The notes below the pieces were generated by a model. The model searched no databases. It was not told the DNA's origin and saw only the letters and a program-made list of their open reading frames with translations. Below are positions 15,841 through 23,813 of a DNA stretch of 32,130 nucleotides, one piece after another. Made by a program: the position numbers and the translations under genes. The DNA is from JAZOTM01 sp045657625. GTDB taxonomy: Bacteria > Bacillota > Clostridia > Lachnospirales > Lachnospiraceae. Position 1 is the stretch's first letter. Every line of letters starts with the position of its first letter. Location of the stretch: NCBI GenBank assembly GCA_045657625.1, contig JAZOTM010000037.1, forward strand, positions 1 through 32,130, given 5' to 3'.

Positions 15841-15949
15841 CCTTTTATAACTTTTAGACTCCTTTTATATCGTATTTCAAAAATTAGACACCTTTTATAA
15901 CCTTTAGACTCCTTTTATATCATCTTTTAAAAATTAGACTCCTTTTATA
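15834..15949 (-). repeat. Five phased 16-bp direct repeats (iteron-like)
   Basis: The unit, read on the minus strand, is TATAAAAGGAGTCTAA. Plus-strand copies start at 15834, 15854, 15884, 15904 and 15934, giving spacings of exactly 20, 30, 20 and 30 bases. All nine bases of the CCTTTTATA half are identical in all five; the TTAGNNN half varies only at three positions. Copies 1, 3 and 5 are preceded by AAAATT, while copies 2 and 4 are not. The spacing is a multiple of about one helical turn, so all copies face the same side of the DNA. This suits a cooperatively binding protein, most simply the ATPase encoded next to it. Confidence 0.9.
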
Positions 15950-15952
15950 CCG

Positions 15953-15992
15953 AAAAAGACACCTCGAAGCATAAGCCCTGAGATGCCTTTTT
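15953..15992 (-). terminator. Intrinsic terminator of the GPH transporter gene
   Basis: On the minus strand AAAAAGGCATCTC and GAGGTGTCTTTTT can form 13 pairs including two G-U, around a short inner loop, ending in TTTTT. It lies 12 bases after the transporter stop. Confidence 0.75.
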
Positions 15993-16003
15993 TAAGTAAA
16001 AAA

Positions 16004-17353
16004 CTAATTCTTTTTCAATTCTTCGATTTTTCCTAAAATCATTTTTTCATTATAAAGCAAGAACAAGCATGCTCCGATTAAGCAGGTTACTGTAGCAATA
16101 ATTGCGGTTGCTCGGTAAGAACCTGCGGTTTCTGAAACAGTTACCGAGGTGAACACCACCATAGCAATGGCCTGGCCCATTTTGAAGGCGAAGGTTCTGG
16201 CCGCAAAGAACATGCCGCTTCGATCTTCTCCTGTCTCCAGACGATTCCATTCTGCTACGTCTGCAACGCATGCCTGCGGTAAAATTCCTAAGATTGCCAT
16301 TGGAATTGCAGCGCAAATGGCAATAATGAATCCCCAATGAAGTCCTTTTCCGCAAATAGATGTAATGAAAAAGACAGCTGCATATGCAAAAAATCCGGTA
16401 ACAATCAATTTTTTCTTGCCCAATCGAGGTGCCAAACGATTTACAACCGGATACAAAAGGACACTGATAAAAGTCATCGTAGCTGTTAAAACAAAGGTCC
16501 AGGTATCTTCGATTTCCATTAATTTGGTTTCATAGAATGCGAGACCGGTCTGGAACAAGGTCAAGGCAAAGAAATAAATCACGTCGCTATATACAAAACG
16601 GCGGAACTGGCCATTGGAAAATGTTTTTAACAAAGAACGGAATGCCTTTGTTTCACTTGGTTTGCTATCAATATAATCTCTTTCTTTGATATAGAAAGAT
16701 GGAATCAACATGGCGATGCAAGCGACGGTCGCCATGAGCGCTACTGCCAAACGAATGGAACCTGCCTGACCCGCTACTCCTTCCAAAGCACCTGCGATAT
16801 TTGGAAGCATAAAGGAAATACTCTGTCCCAAAATAAAGGTAAAGGAAATATAAGTAGAAACATTGATACGATGCTCCTGTGTGTCTCCAAGTTCTGCGAT
16901 TAAGGCATTGTATGGAGTGCAGAAAATAGTCATAAATAAATAGAAGACCATCAATAAAATAAACAACATCGTGTCATTTAAAACCACATTTCCAGTCTGT
17001 GGCAAAGTAAAAAGTCCAATGGTCGCAAGCGCAAATGGAATTGCAATTGCCCGCATAAATGGAATTCTACGTCCTGCCTTATAATTGCTTCCGTCTGACC
17101 AACCTGCAATCAGCGGATCCGTAATGGCATCAAAAATTCGTCCTACTGCCAATACCAAACCAAATAAGGTTAAGCGGAATAAAATCGGCTCCTGTGTAAT
17201 ACCGGATGCAAAAATACCGGTGTTTGGATTTTGTGCATCCGGACTGCCGGTGTAATAGTACACCATCCAATTGGATACAACTCCAGACAATAAGCTCCAC
17301 CCGAACTGTCCAATGGCAAAAATCCATAACAATTTGTTTGTAATTTTCTTCAT
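16004..17353 (-). CDS. GPH-family glycoside:cation symporter (MFS)
   Basis: A polytopic transporter of about 449 residues with roughly 12 membrane segments, of the melibiose-permease-like GPH family, which brings in glycosides, pentosides or hexuronides with Na+ or H+. Recognisable family features are the N-terminal GRIFDAITDPLIAGWSD (the Asp residues of the cation site) and CTPYNALIAELGD in the fourth or fifth helix. The start is set at the ATG at 17353, preceded by AGGAGGG; an upstream in-frame start would add 12 residues without a ribosome binding site. A TATAAT (17407-17402, minus strand) with a poor -35 stands upstream. Substrate cannot be told; no glycosidase is adjacent. Confidence 0.9.
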   Translation of the reverse strand: MKKITNKLLWIFAIGQFGWSLLSGVVSNWMVYYYTGSPDAQNPNTGIFASGITQEPILFRLTLFGLVLAVGRIFDAITDPLIAGWSDGSNYKAGRRIPFMRAIAIPFALATIGLFTLPQTGNVVLNDTMLFILLMVFYLFMTIFCTPYNALIAELGDTQEHRINVSTYISFTFILGQSISFMLPNIAGALEGVAGQAGSIRLAVALMATVACIAMLIPSFYIKERDYIDSKPSETKAFRSLLKTFSNGQFRRFVYSDVIYFFALTLFQTGLAFYETKLMEIEDTWTFVLTATMTFISVLLYPVVNRLAPRLGKKKLIVTGFFAYAAVFFITSICGKGLHWGFIIAICAAIPMAILGILPQACVADVAEWNRLETGEDRSGMFFAARTFAFKMGQAIAMVVFTSVTVSETAGSYRATAIIATVTCLIGACLFLLYNEKMILGKIEELKKN

Positions 17354-17468
17354 GTGAAAAACCCTCCTCTTGTATAGATAATTCATCATTATCCCGAAAC
17401 TATTATACTACTTTTCGTTTCCATGTACTACGGACAGTTTTCTACGAATGTGCTTCCATAGAGGAGCT

Positions 17469-18086
17469 TTATCGAATAAAATGTGTTGGCTGCCAAGGTT
17501 CTTTCTCCGGCATGCCATATGTTTCTTTTCCAAGAGCAATGCTCTTCATTAAGAAGGACATGTTTCTCGCTAAAGTACGCATGGTCTGTAAACCTTCTAC
17601 ATCTTGGGATGCTTCGCCTTTTTCACGTCCATGCACGCTATTCCAGTACTGACTGGAAGCTACCGGCATACCACTGATGGTGAAATATTTGTTCAACTCA
17701 TCAAAGGTTGCGGATGTACCTCCACGTCTTGCAATTACCACGCTTGCTCCCACCTTCATGGTTTTGTCAAAACCGGTGCTATAGAACAAGCGATCAAGAC
17801 AGGCAATCAATGTTGCATTTGCAGATGCATAATAAACCGGAGATGCTACCACAAGACCGTCTGCTTCTTCAAATTTCGGAGCCAAGGTATTTACTGCGTC
17901 ATCAAAAACACATTTTCCTTTGGTATGACAGGCTCCGCAGGCAATACAACCGCGAATATCCTGATTTCCAATTTGAACCACCTCAGTTTCCACGCCCTCT
18001 GCTGCAAAGGTTTTTTCCAACTCTGCCACTGCTACAGAAGTATTTCCGTCCTTTCTAGGACTCCCATTCAGAATCAATACTTTCAT
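17469..18086 (-). CDS. NAD(P)H-dependent FMN reductase / flavodoxin-fold protein
   Basis: A 205-residue flavoprotein of the NADPH-dependent FMN reductase family. The N-terminal LILNGSPRKDGNTSV is the FMN phosphate loop, the segment GCIACGACHTKGKCVFDD holds four cysteines that could bind an Fe-S cluster, as in iron-sulfur flavoproteins, and SPVYYASANATL is the FMN-ring contact of this family. The gene follows pflA after 34 bases with GGAGGT before the ATG, so co-transcription with pflA is likely. Electron donor and acceptor are unknown; a role in anaerobic redox balance is inference from the neighbour. Confidence 0.9.
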   Translation of the reverse strand: MKVLILNGSPRKDGNTSVAVAELEKTFAAEGVETEVVQIGNQDIRGCIACGACHTKGKCVFDDAVNTLAPKFEEADGLVVASPVYYASANATLIACLDRLFYSTGFDKTMKVGASVVIARRGGTSATFDELNKYFTISGMPVASSQYWNSVHGREKGEASQDVEGLQTMRTLARNMSFLMKSIALGKETYGMPEKEPWQPTHFIR

Positions 18087-18120
18087 GTTTTTACCTCCAG
18101 TCTGTTTTTTCAGGTATGCT

Positions 18121-18852
18121 TTATGCTATACCCAAAATTTCTTTTGCTTTCTGTACCTGTTCTTCCGTCGGGCCTTCTACACCCTCTAACGGATAGGGTC
18201 TTCCAAGCTGCTCCCACTTCGGAATTGCCATGGTGTGATAGGGTAAAATTTCCACACGCTCCACATTGTTCCAGCCGTCAATCAAATCCTTCAAATGCTG
18301 AAGTTCTTCTGCATCGTCCGTCATTCCCGGCACTAACACTCTGCGGATCCACATAGGTTTTCCATTTTCACTTAAATAATCGGCAAGTTCCAAAATATTG
18401 GAATTGCTCTGGGCTGTCAATTCTTTATGCGCAGCTTCATCTGTATGCTTGATATCCAAGATAAATAAATCCGTCACCTTCATTAACTCCTGGAATTTTT
18501 CAAAAAATGCTCCTTCTTTGGTAAAAGGATTTCCACTGGTATCAATGGCTGTATGAATCCCTTTTGCCTTTGCTTTTTGGAAAAATTCAATCAAAAAGTC
18601 AATTTGCAAAAGTGGTTCTCCACCGCTGACTGTGATACCGCCATTGTCTTTCCAATAGCTTTTGAAACGCATTGCACGTTCCAACAATTTATCTGCATCC
18701 CATTCCTGACCACCTTCCATGGTCCAAGTCTCCGGGTTGTGGCAATATTTGCAACGCATTTTGCATCCCTTTAAAAAGACAACAAAACGAACGCCCGGAC
18801 CATCCACCAAACCGAAGGTCTCTAGGGAATTTACGATTCCTTTTGTACTCAT
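18121..18852 (-). CDS. pflA: Pyruvate formate-lyase-activating enzyme
   Basis: A radical SAM enzyme that puts the glycyl radical onto pyruvate formate-lyase using S-adenosylmethionine and a 4Fe-4S cluster. The 243-residue protein has the cluster motif CKMRCKYC (CxxxCxxC) near residue 30, the glycine-rich GGITVSGGEPLLQ, and DTSGNP and LDIKHTD segments typical of PflA. It lies 190 bases downstream of pflB on the same strand, behind a hairpin that should reduce read-through, and has a possible promoter of its own (TATAAT at 18887-18882, poor -35). The ribosome binding site is GGAG, 7 bases from the ATG. Confidence 0.97.
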   Translation of the reverse strand: MSTKGIVNSLETFGLVDGPGVRFVVFLKGCKMRCKYCHNPETWTMEGGQEWDADKLLERAMRFKSYWKDNGGITVSGGEPLLQIDFLIEFFQKAKAKGIHTAIDTSGNPFTKEGAFFEKFQELMKVTDLFILDIKHTDEAAHKELTAQSNSNILELADYLSENGKPMWIRRVLVPGMTDDAEELQHLKDLIDGWNNVERVEILPYHTMAIPKWEQLGRPYPLEGVEGPTEEQVQKAKEILGIA

Positions 18853-18960
18853 AGTTTTTCTCCATTTTATTGATAAAAATTATTATAACAAATATCGCTT
18901 TTTCCGACACGGTGCTTTTCAAAATCCTATAAAAAGATCCTATCCCGAACACCTTGACAG

Positions 18961-18995
18961 AAAGGGGCGCCACACCCAAAGTGTGACGCCCCTTT
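18961..18995 (-). terminator. Terminator-like hairpin between pflB and pflA
   Basis: AAAGGGGCGCCACAC (18961-18975) pairs with 18981-18995 with a single mismatch, loop CCAAA. On the minus strand the T-run is only three bases (CCCCTTTCTG), so termination may be partial, letting some transcripts run into pflA. Confidence 0.7.
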
Positions 18996-19042
18996 TATGT
19001 TGTATAACTCTTTCGTATTCTTCTATCGAATCGAAGATTCTA

Positions 19043-21295
19043 TTACATTGCTTCGTGGCATGTTCTAGAGATAACGTCGAGCTGCTGTTCCTTTGTTAAG
19101 TCGATGAACTTAACAGCATATCCAGATACACGGATTGTGAAGTTTGCATACTCTTCTTTCTCCGGATGTTCCATAGCATCGATTAATTTTTCTTTTCCGA
19201 ATACGTTTACGTTCAAGTGGTGTGCACCCTGATCGAAGTATCCATCAAGAACCTGTACTAAGTTGTTTACTCTTTCTGTTTCATCATGTCCGATTGCACT
19301 TGGGTTGATAGTTTGAGTATTAGAAATACCATCAAGTGCCCAGTGATATGGAAGCTTAGCAACTGAGTTCAAAGATGCTAACAAGCCGTTTTCTTCTGCT
19401 CCGTAACTTGGTGTAGCACCAGGTGCAAATGGAGTGAAGGCCTTTCTTCCGTCCGGAAGAGCTCCTGTAGCCTTACCATAAACAACGTTAGATGTAATAG
19501 TAAGAATAGAGGTTGTAGGCTCAGAATTTCTGTAAGTATGATGCTTCTTGATCATTTCAAGGAAGGTCTTTAACAACCATACACCGATTTCATCGGCTCT
19601 GTCGTCATCGTTTCCGTATTTCGGGAAATCTCCTTCGATTTCGAAGTCTTTTGCAAGACCATGTTCGTCACGAACAACTTTAACTTTTGCATACTTAATA
19701 GCACTCAAAGAGTCTACGCAGTGTGAGAATCCAGCGATACCGGTAGCAAATGTACGACGTACATCTGTATCGATCAAAGCCATTTCCTCTTCTTCATAGT
19801 AATATTTGTCATGCATGTACTGGATCAAGTTCAATACGTTTACGTATAACTCTGCTAACCAGTCTAACATTACTAAATATTTTTCTTTTACTTCATCATA
19901 ATCTAAGTATTCAGAAGTGATTGGCTGATAAGCCGGTCCTACCTGGTTAAATTCTTTCTCATCAACACCACCGTTGATAGCGTAAAGAAGACACTTAGCA
20001 AGGTTTGCACGAGCTCCGAAGAACTGCATTTCCTTACCTGTCTGTGTAGCAGATACACAGCAGCAGATAGAGTAATCATCACCCCATACAGGCTTCATAA
20101 CATCATCATTTTCGTACTGAATAGAAGATGTATTGATAGAAATCTTAGAAGCATACTTCTTGAAGGTTTCCGGTAAAGCTGATGAGTAAAGTACTGTTAA
20201 GTTTGGTTCCGGTGAAGGTCCCATGTTTTCTAATGTATGTAAGAAACGGAAGTCGTTCTTTGTTACCATAGAACGTCCATCCATACCAATACCTGCTACT
20301 TCAAGAGTTGCCCATACAGGATCTCCTGAGAATAACTGGTTGTAGGAAGGAATACGAGCGAATTTTACCATACGGAACTTCATTGTCATATGGTCGATCA
20401 ATTCCTGTGCCTGTTCTTCGGTAATCACACCGTTCTGTAAATCTCTTTCAATATAGATATCAAGGAAGGTAGAGATACGTCCTACAGACATAGCTGCACC
20501 GTTCTGTGTCTTAACAGCTCCCAAATATCCGAAGTATAACCACTGAACTGCTTCCTTAGCGTTAGTAGCCGGCTGTGAAATATCATAGCCATAGATTTCT
20601 GCCATTTTCTTTAATCCCTGAAGGGCACGAATCTGACGAGAAATTTCTTCACGAAGACGAATTACGTCATCAGTCATAGTACGATCTCCACAGTTAGCAA
20701 GATCTTCTTTCTTCTGCTGAATCAAGAAATCTACACCGTAAAGAGCAATTCTACGATAATCGCCGACGATACGTCCTCTTCCGTATGTATCCGGAAGACC
20801 TGTGATGATGTGGCTGTGACGAGCCTTCTTCATTTCAGGTGTGTAAGCATCAAAAACTCCCTGGTTGTGAGTTGTGTGATACTCTGTAAAAATTTTATGT
20901 AATTGAGGATCAACTTCATATCCGTATGTAGCTGCAGCTTCTTCTGCCATACGAATACCACCATAAGGCATAAATGCTCTCTTTAATGGCTTGTCTGTCT
21001 GGATACCAACGATCTGCTCTAAATCCTTCATGTTTTCGTCGATGTAACCAGGACCATAAGCAGTAAGGCTGGAAACGATCTTTGTTTCACATTCCAAAAC
21101 GCCGCCCTTAGCACGTTCTTCTTTCTGTAATTTCTGAAGAGCTCCCCAAAGCTTGTTGGTAGCATCTGTAGCATCTGCTAAGAAGCTTTCATCACCATCA
21201 TATGGTTTGTAGTTCTTCTGAATGAAATCACGAACATTGATTTCTTCTTTCCAGATTCTTCCTTCGAATCCGTTCCATGCGTCAAAATTAACCAT
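19043..21295 (-). CDS. pflB: Formate C-acetyltransferase (pyruvate formate-lyase)
   Basis: Cleaves pyruvate with CoA to acetyl-CoA and formate by glycyl radical chemistry, a central step of mixed-acid and butyrate fermentations. The 750-residue protein has the active-site cysteines in SICCCVSATQTG (three in a row; the family uses an adjacent pair) and the glycyl radical loop RVSGYAV near Gly-725. The N-terminus (WNGFEGRIWKEEINVRDFI) is typical. Codon use is strongly biased, as expected for an abundant enzyme. Upstream are a TTGACT-18-TATAAT promoter (21350-21379) and a Rex-like operator (21388-21405). The ribosome binding site is AGGAGG, 5 bases from the ATG. Confidence 0.98.
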   Translation of the reverse strand: MVNFDAWNGFEGRIWKEEINVRDFIQKNYKPYDGDESFLADATDATNKLWGALQKLQKEERAKGGVLECETKIVSSLTAYGPGYIDENMKDLEQIVGIQTDKPLKRAFMPYGGIRMAEEAAATYGYEVDPQLHKIFTEYHTTHNQGVFDAYTPEMKKARHSHIITGLPDTYGRGRIVGDYRRIALYGVDFLIQQKKEDLANCGDRTMTDDVIRLREEISRQIRALQGLKKMAEIYGYDISQPATNAKEAVQWLYFGYLGAVKTQNGAAMSVGRISTFLDIYIERDLQNGVITEEQAQELIDHMTMKFRMVKFARIPSYNQLFSGDPVWATLEVAGIGMDGRSMVTKNDFRFLHTLENMGPSPEPNLTVLYSSALPETFKKYASKISINTSSIQYENDDVMKPVWGDDYSICCCVSATQTGKEMQFFGARANLAKCLLYAINGGVDEKEFNQVGPAYQPITSEYLDYDEVKEKYLVMLDWLAELYVNVLNLIQYMHDKYYYEEEEMALIDTDVRRTFATGIAGFSHCVDSLSAIKYAKVKVVRDEHGLAKDFEIEGDFPKYGNDDDRADEIGVWLLKTFLEMIKKHHTYRNSEPTTSILTITSNVVYGKATGALPDGRKAFTPFAPGATPSYGAEENGLLASLNSVAKLPYHWALDGISNTQTINPSAIGHDETERVNNLVQVLDGYFDQGAHHLNVNVFGKEKLIDAMEHPEKEEYANFTIRVSGYAVKFIDLTKEQQLDVISRTCHEAM

Positions 21296-21349
21296 GTCAT
21301 CCTCCTAATCTTTTAAACCGGTTAGTCATACCTATCTATTTCGTCCTTC

Positions 21350-21379
21350 ATTATAAGAAAGGGCAAAATTGAAAGTCAA
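21350..21379 (-). promoter_or_regulatory. pflB promoter
   Basis: On the minus strand TTGACT (21379-21374) and a perfect TATAAT (21355-21350) are 18 bases apart. An AATTGA/TCAATT inverted repeat (21367-21381, 3-base centre) overlaps the -35 box. The leader is about 48 nt. Confidence 0.65.
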
Positions 21380-21387
21380 TTCTAATA

Positions 21388-21425
21388 TTGTTAAAAAATT
21401 CTCAATAGTGATATTTTCTTAACAA
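21388..21425. promoter_or_regulatory. Possible Rex operator upstream of pflB
   Basis: TTGTTAA-AAAA-TTCTCAA (21388-21405) matches the 7-4-7 layout of the clostridial Rex site TTGTTAA-N4-TTAACAA at five of seven positions in the right arm. A perfect inverted half-site TTAACAA follows at 21419-21425. Rex is the NADH-sensing repressor of fermentation genes in Firmicutes; no rex gene is in the window. It sits 9 bases upstream of the -35 box. Confidence 0.42.
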
Positions 21426-21520
21426 AATCAATTTTAACGAGAATTTCATCACTTTTCAACCCATGTACTTCTTTAAATACATAAACTCTTGTACTAATTT
21501 CTGTACACTGTAAAACAAAG

Positions 21521-21548
21521 AAAATGCAGGCCATACAGCATGCATTTT
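21521..21548 (-). terminator. Terminator of the alarmone synthetase gene
   Basis: AAAATGCA (21521-21528) pairs with TGCATTTT (21541-21548); the minus strand continues TTTTCTTTGTTTT. It lies 26 bases past the stop of the synthetase gene. Confidence 0.7.
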
Positions 21549-21573
21549 CCCTTGTTTCAAAAATATCTTTTTT

Positions 21574-22335
21574 CTAAAATCCTAACATATTTCGCAAATA
21601 GGCGCTAAAATCCATAGGTGCGTTCTCCCGGTTTCTGGCTTCTGCATCTGCGATGCGATCACGGATGTCTTCCATCTTCTGATCAATGGAGGCAATTTGG
21701 TCTGCGCATTCCACCAGGTCCTTGGCCAACTGTTCCACTTCGGATTCCGGTATATTTTTCTTGTAACGCACCTTATGTTCCAAGCTTGCCCAGAAATCCA
21801 TGGCGATGGTTCGCAACTGCACTTCCACGGTTTTCATTTTTTTCCCTTCCTGTAAAAAAATAGGAACTTCCACAATCAAGTGCAAACTGCGATAACCGCT
21901 TTCCTTGGGATTTTCAATGTAATCCTTTCTTTCTATTAAACGCACGTCATCCTGCTGCAGCAAGCATTCTGCCATTTTGTAAATATCTCCCGGGAAGGAA
22001 CATACCACGCGGACCCCTGCGATATCTTTGATATTTTCCTCAATCGCATCCATAGTCCATGGAATGTTTTTCCGACGACATTTTTTCATAATACTTTCCA
22101 TGGATTTCACACGTGTCTTCATATATTCAATTGGATTTCTGTCATACTGCAAGGAATATTCCTTATCCAATACCTTAAACTTTGTCTCAATCTCCATAAT
22201 GGCACATTGGTATTCTGCCATCATTTTATCGAAAGGCAATCGGTTCTCTGTCATAAAGTCAATGACATCATCCGATATCAAACTTGTTAATAAATTCTGT
22301 GAATTTCCACCCAATAAAAAATTATCCATATTCAT
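21574..22335 (-). CDS. Small alarmone synthetase (RelA/SpoT nucleotidyltransferase domain)
   Basis: Transfers pyrophosphate from ATP to GDP or GTP to make (p)ppGpp. The 253-residue protein has only the synthetase domain, without HD hydrolase, TGS or ACT domains, as in RelQ/RelP proteins. Key motifs are the Tyr/Arg substrate segment ESGYRSLHLIVEVP and the EVQLRT strand followed by MDFWASLEHKVRYK. The N-terminus (about 60 residues) and a coiled C-terminal helix (VECADQIASIDQKMEDIRDR) make it longer than the roughly 210-residue RelQ. The start has GGAGG 7 bases upstream. The gene follows the GT2 glycosyltransferase after 25 bases, and the two are likely one transcript. It acts in the cytosol. 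Confidence 0.93.
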   Translation of the reverse strand: MNMDNFLLGGNSQNLLTSLISDDVIDFMTENRLPFDKMMAEYQCAIMEIETKFKVLDKEYSLQYDRNPIEYMKTRVKSMESIMKKCRRKNIPWTMDAIEENIKDIAGVRVVCSFPGDIYKMAECLLQQDDVRLIERKDYIENPKESGYRSLHLIVEVPIFLQEGKKMKTVEVQLRTIAMDFWASLEHKVRYKKNIPESEVEQLAKDLVECADQIASIDQKMEDIRDRIADAEARNRENAPMDFSAYLRNMLGF

Positions 22336-22360
22336 CCGCCAGCCTCCTCAATGTCTCTAA

Positions 22361-23641
22361 CTACTGTCGATTTTTTGCTCTTAATTCTCTAATATTTTCT
22401 AAAAAGATTGGCTTTTGTGCTTCCACGAACGCCCTTTTACTATAAGGATAATTGATCACCATCAAGGCATCGTCCTCTGTCTGCAAAATGCATTCTGACA
22501 AATCCAAATATACATTTCCGTAGGAAAAATCATCCATCTGGAAAATTGATTCACACAGATGAATCACCGGTTTGCCAAATTCCGGGGCACGTAGCCACTG
22601 GATTTCATAACCCATTTCTTCTGCCAATGCTTGTACTTTTTCCCCCAGCAACGGATACTGATTTACTTCTAAATAAAATGCGGAGGAAGAAGAAAACAAT
22701 TTTTTGTAGGCATCCATATTTAAATCTAATGGAAAAATACGGTTTTCTCCGGCTTTTCCCATTTTCCCATGAATAGCATCATCATAAGCCAACATCACAG
22801 TCTGGGAAAGATTCTTTTCCTTCTTATAAATACCTTCGTAAACTGCGGTAAACAGCGAACCCAAAAAAGTATCTACCATATAAGGCAAATCCTTTTCTTC
22901 CGTATATTTGGAGAAAAAAACAATCCAATTTCGCCATGCATAATAGGTCGGGAAGGTATTTACCACCTCTTTTTTTGCCCCCATTTCATGCAGGGCCTTA
23001 GAGCTTCCTAGAGAAACCACCTTCATTCCAGCCAGATTACACTTGTGGCACCACTCTGTGTCATCCCAATAGAGGAAGTTTTCTTCCGGCATAAAACCAA
23101 TTTTGTCAATGGTACTACGGCGCACCATCAAGGAACAAGCCGCCACACTATCTACATATAGAAACTCTTCCATGGTCCCGTCTTCCAGCATATTTACATG
23201 AGGAACTTCGGTACAAAAATTGTCAAAATCAATCTTTTGTCCGAACTGCTGAATCAAATGAGGCGCCTCTGTATGATAAATTTTGGAACCGGCCATTCCC
23301 ACTTCCTGATGAGCATCTAAAAATTCCACCAAATTTTTGACTGCATTTTCATCCAACATAGCGTCGTTATCCACGCACATCAAATAAGGATATCCTTTGG
23401 CATAGGCTTCCCGTAATCCACGGTTAAAGCCACCGGAGCCTCCCAGATTTTCTTCATTGACAAGCAACGTCAATTTATCTTTGTAATGGCTTTCTATTTG
23501 CGCTACCGAATCATCGGAAGAGGCATTGTCCACCACATACAAATCATAATCTTGAAAGGTTTGCTCCAAAATACTTTGGATACAATCCAGTACTTTATCC
23601 GCTTTATTATAATTGCAAATTACAATTCCTACTTTTTTCAT
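22361..23641 (-). CDS. Family 2 glycosyltransferase (rhamnosyltransferase-like)
   Basis: A 426-residue GT-A fold enzyme that transfers a sugar from a nucleotide sugar, probably in cell-surface glycan synthesis. It begins VGIVICNYNKADKVLDCI, then VDNASSDDSV, the metal-binding DxD-like motif as CVDNDAML, and LYWDDTEWCHK later in the catalytic domain. That layout resembles WbbL/GlfT-type rhamnosyl- and galactofuranosyltransferases. The last 150 residues are not recognised. The start is the ATG at 23641, with GGGAG 8 bases before it; the frame stays open 20 codons further without a better site. It is the first gene of a two-gene operon with the alarmone synthetase, divergent from the DUF4422 gene. 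Donor and acceptor are unknown. Confidence 0.9.
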   Translation of the reverse strand: MKKVGIVICNYNKADKVLDCIQSILEQTFQDYDLYVVDNASSDDSVAQIESHYKDKLTLLVNEENLGGSGGFNRGLREAYAKGYPYLMCVDNDAMLDENAVKNLVEFLDAHQEVGMAGSKIYHTEAPHLIQQFGQKIDFDNFCTEVPHVNMLEDGTMEEFLYVDSVAACSLMVRRSTIDKIGFMPEENFLYWDDTEWCHKCNLAGMKVVSLGSSKALHEMGAKKEVVNTFPTYYAWRNWIVFFSKYTEEKDLPYMVDTFLGSLFTAVYEGIYKKEKNLSQTVMLAYDDAIHGKMGKAGENRIFPLDLNMDAYKKLFSSSSAFYLEVNQYPLLGEKVQALAEEMGYEIQWLRAPEFGKPVIHLCESIFQMDDFSYGNVYLDLSECILQTEDDALMVINYPYSKRAFVEAQKPIFLENIRELRAKNRQ

Positions 23642-23813
23642 ATTTTTCACTCCCTCATGCCTTGCTTTGCAAGGTACTTTTCCATTATAACCAACTTTCA
23701 TTCAAATTTCAGCCTTTACACAAATCCTTCACATGGTGTTTTCATTTCCTTCGCAATCTTCTAAAATGTTGTATAAAGATATTAAGGGATTTGCTGCTTG
23801 AAAGGAGTATCTT

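Noticed and set aside
15834..15949. The tandem repeats as a CRISPR array
   Set aside because: Units are 16 bp with 4-14 bp between them, spacers are not unique 30-mers, and no cas gene is near.
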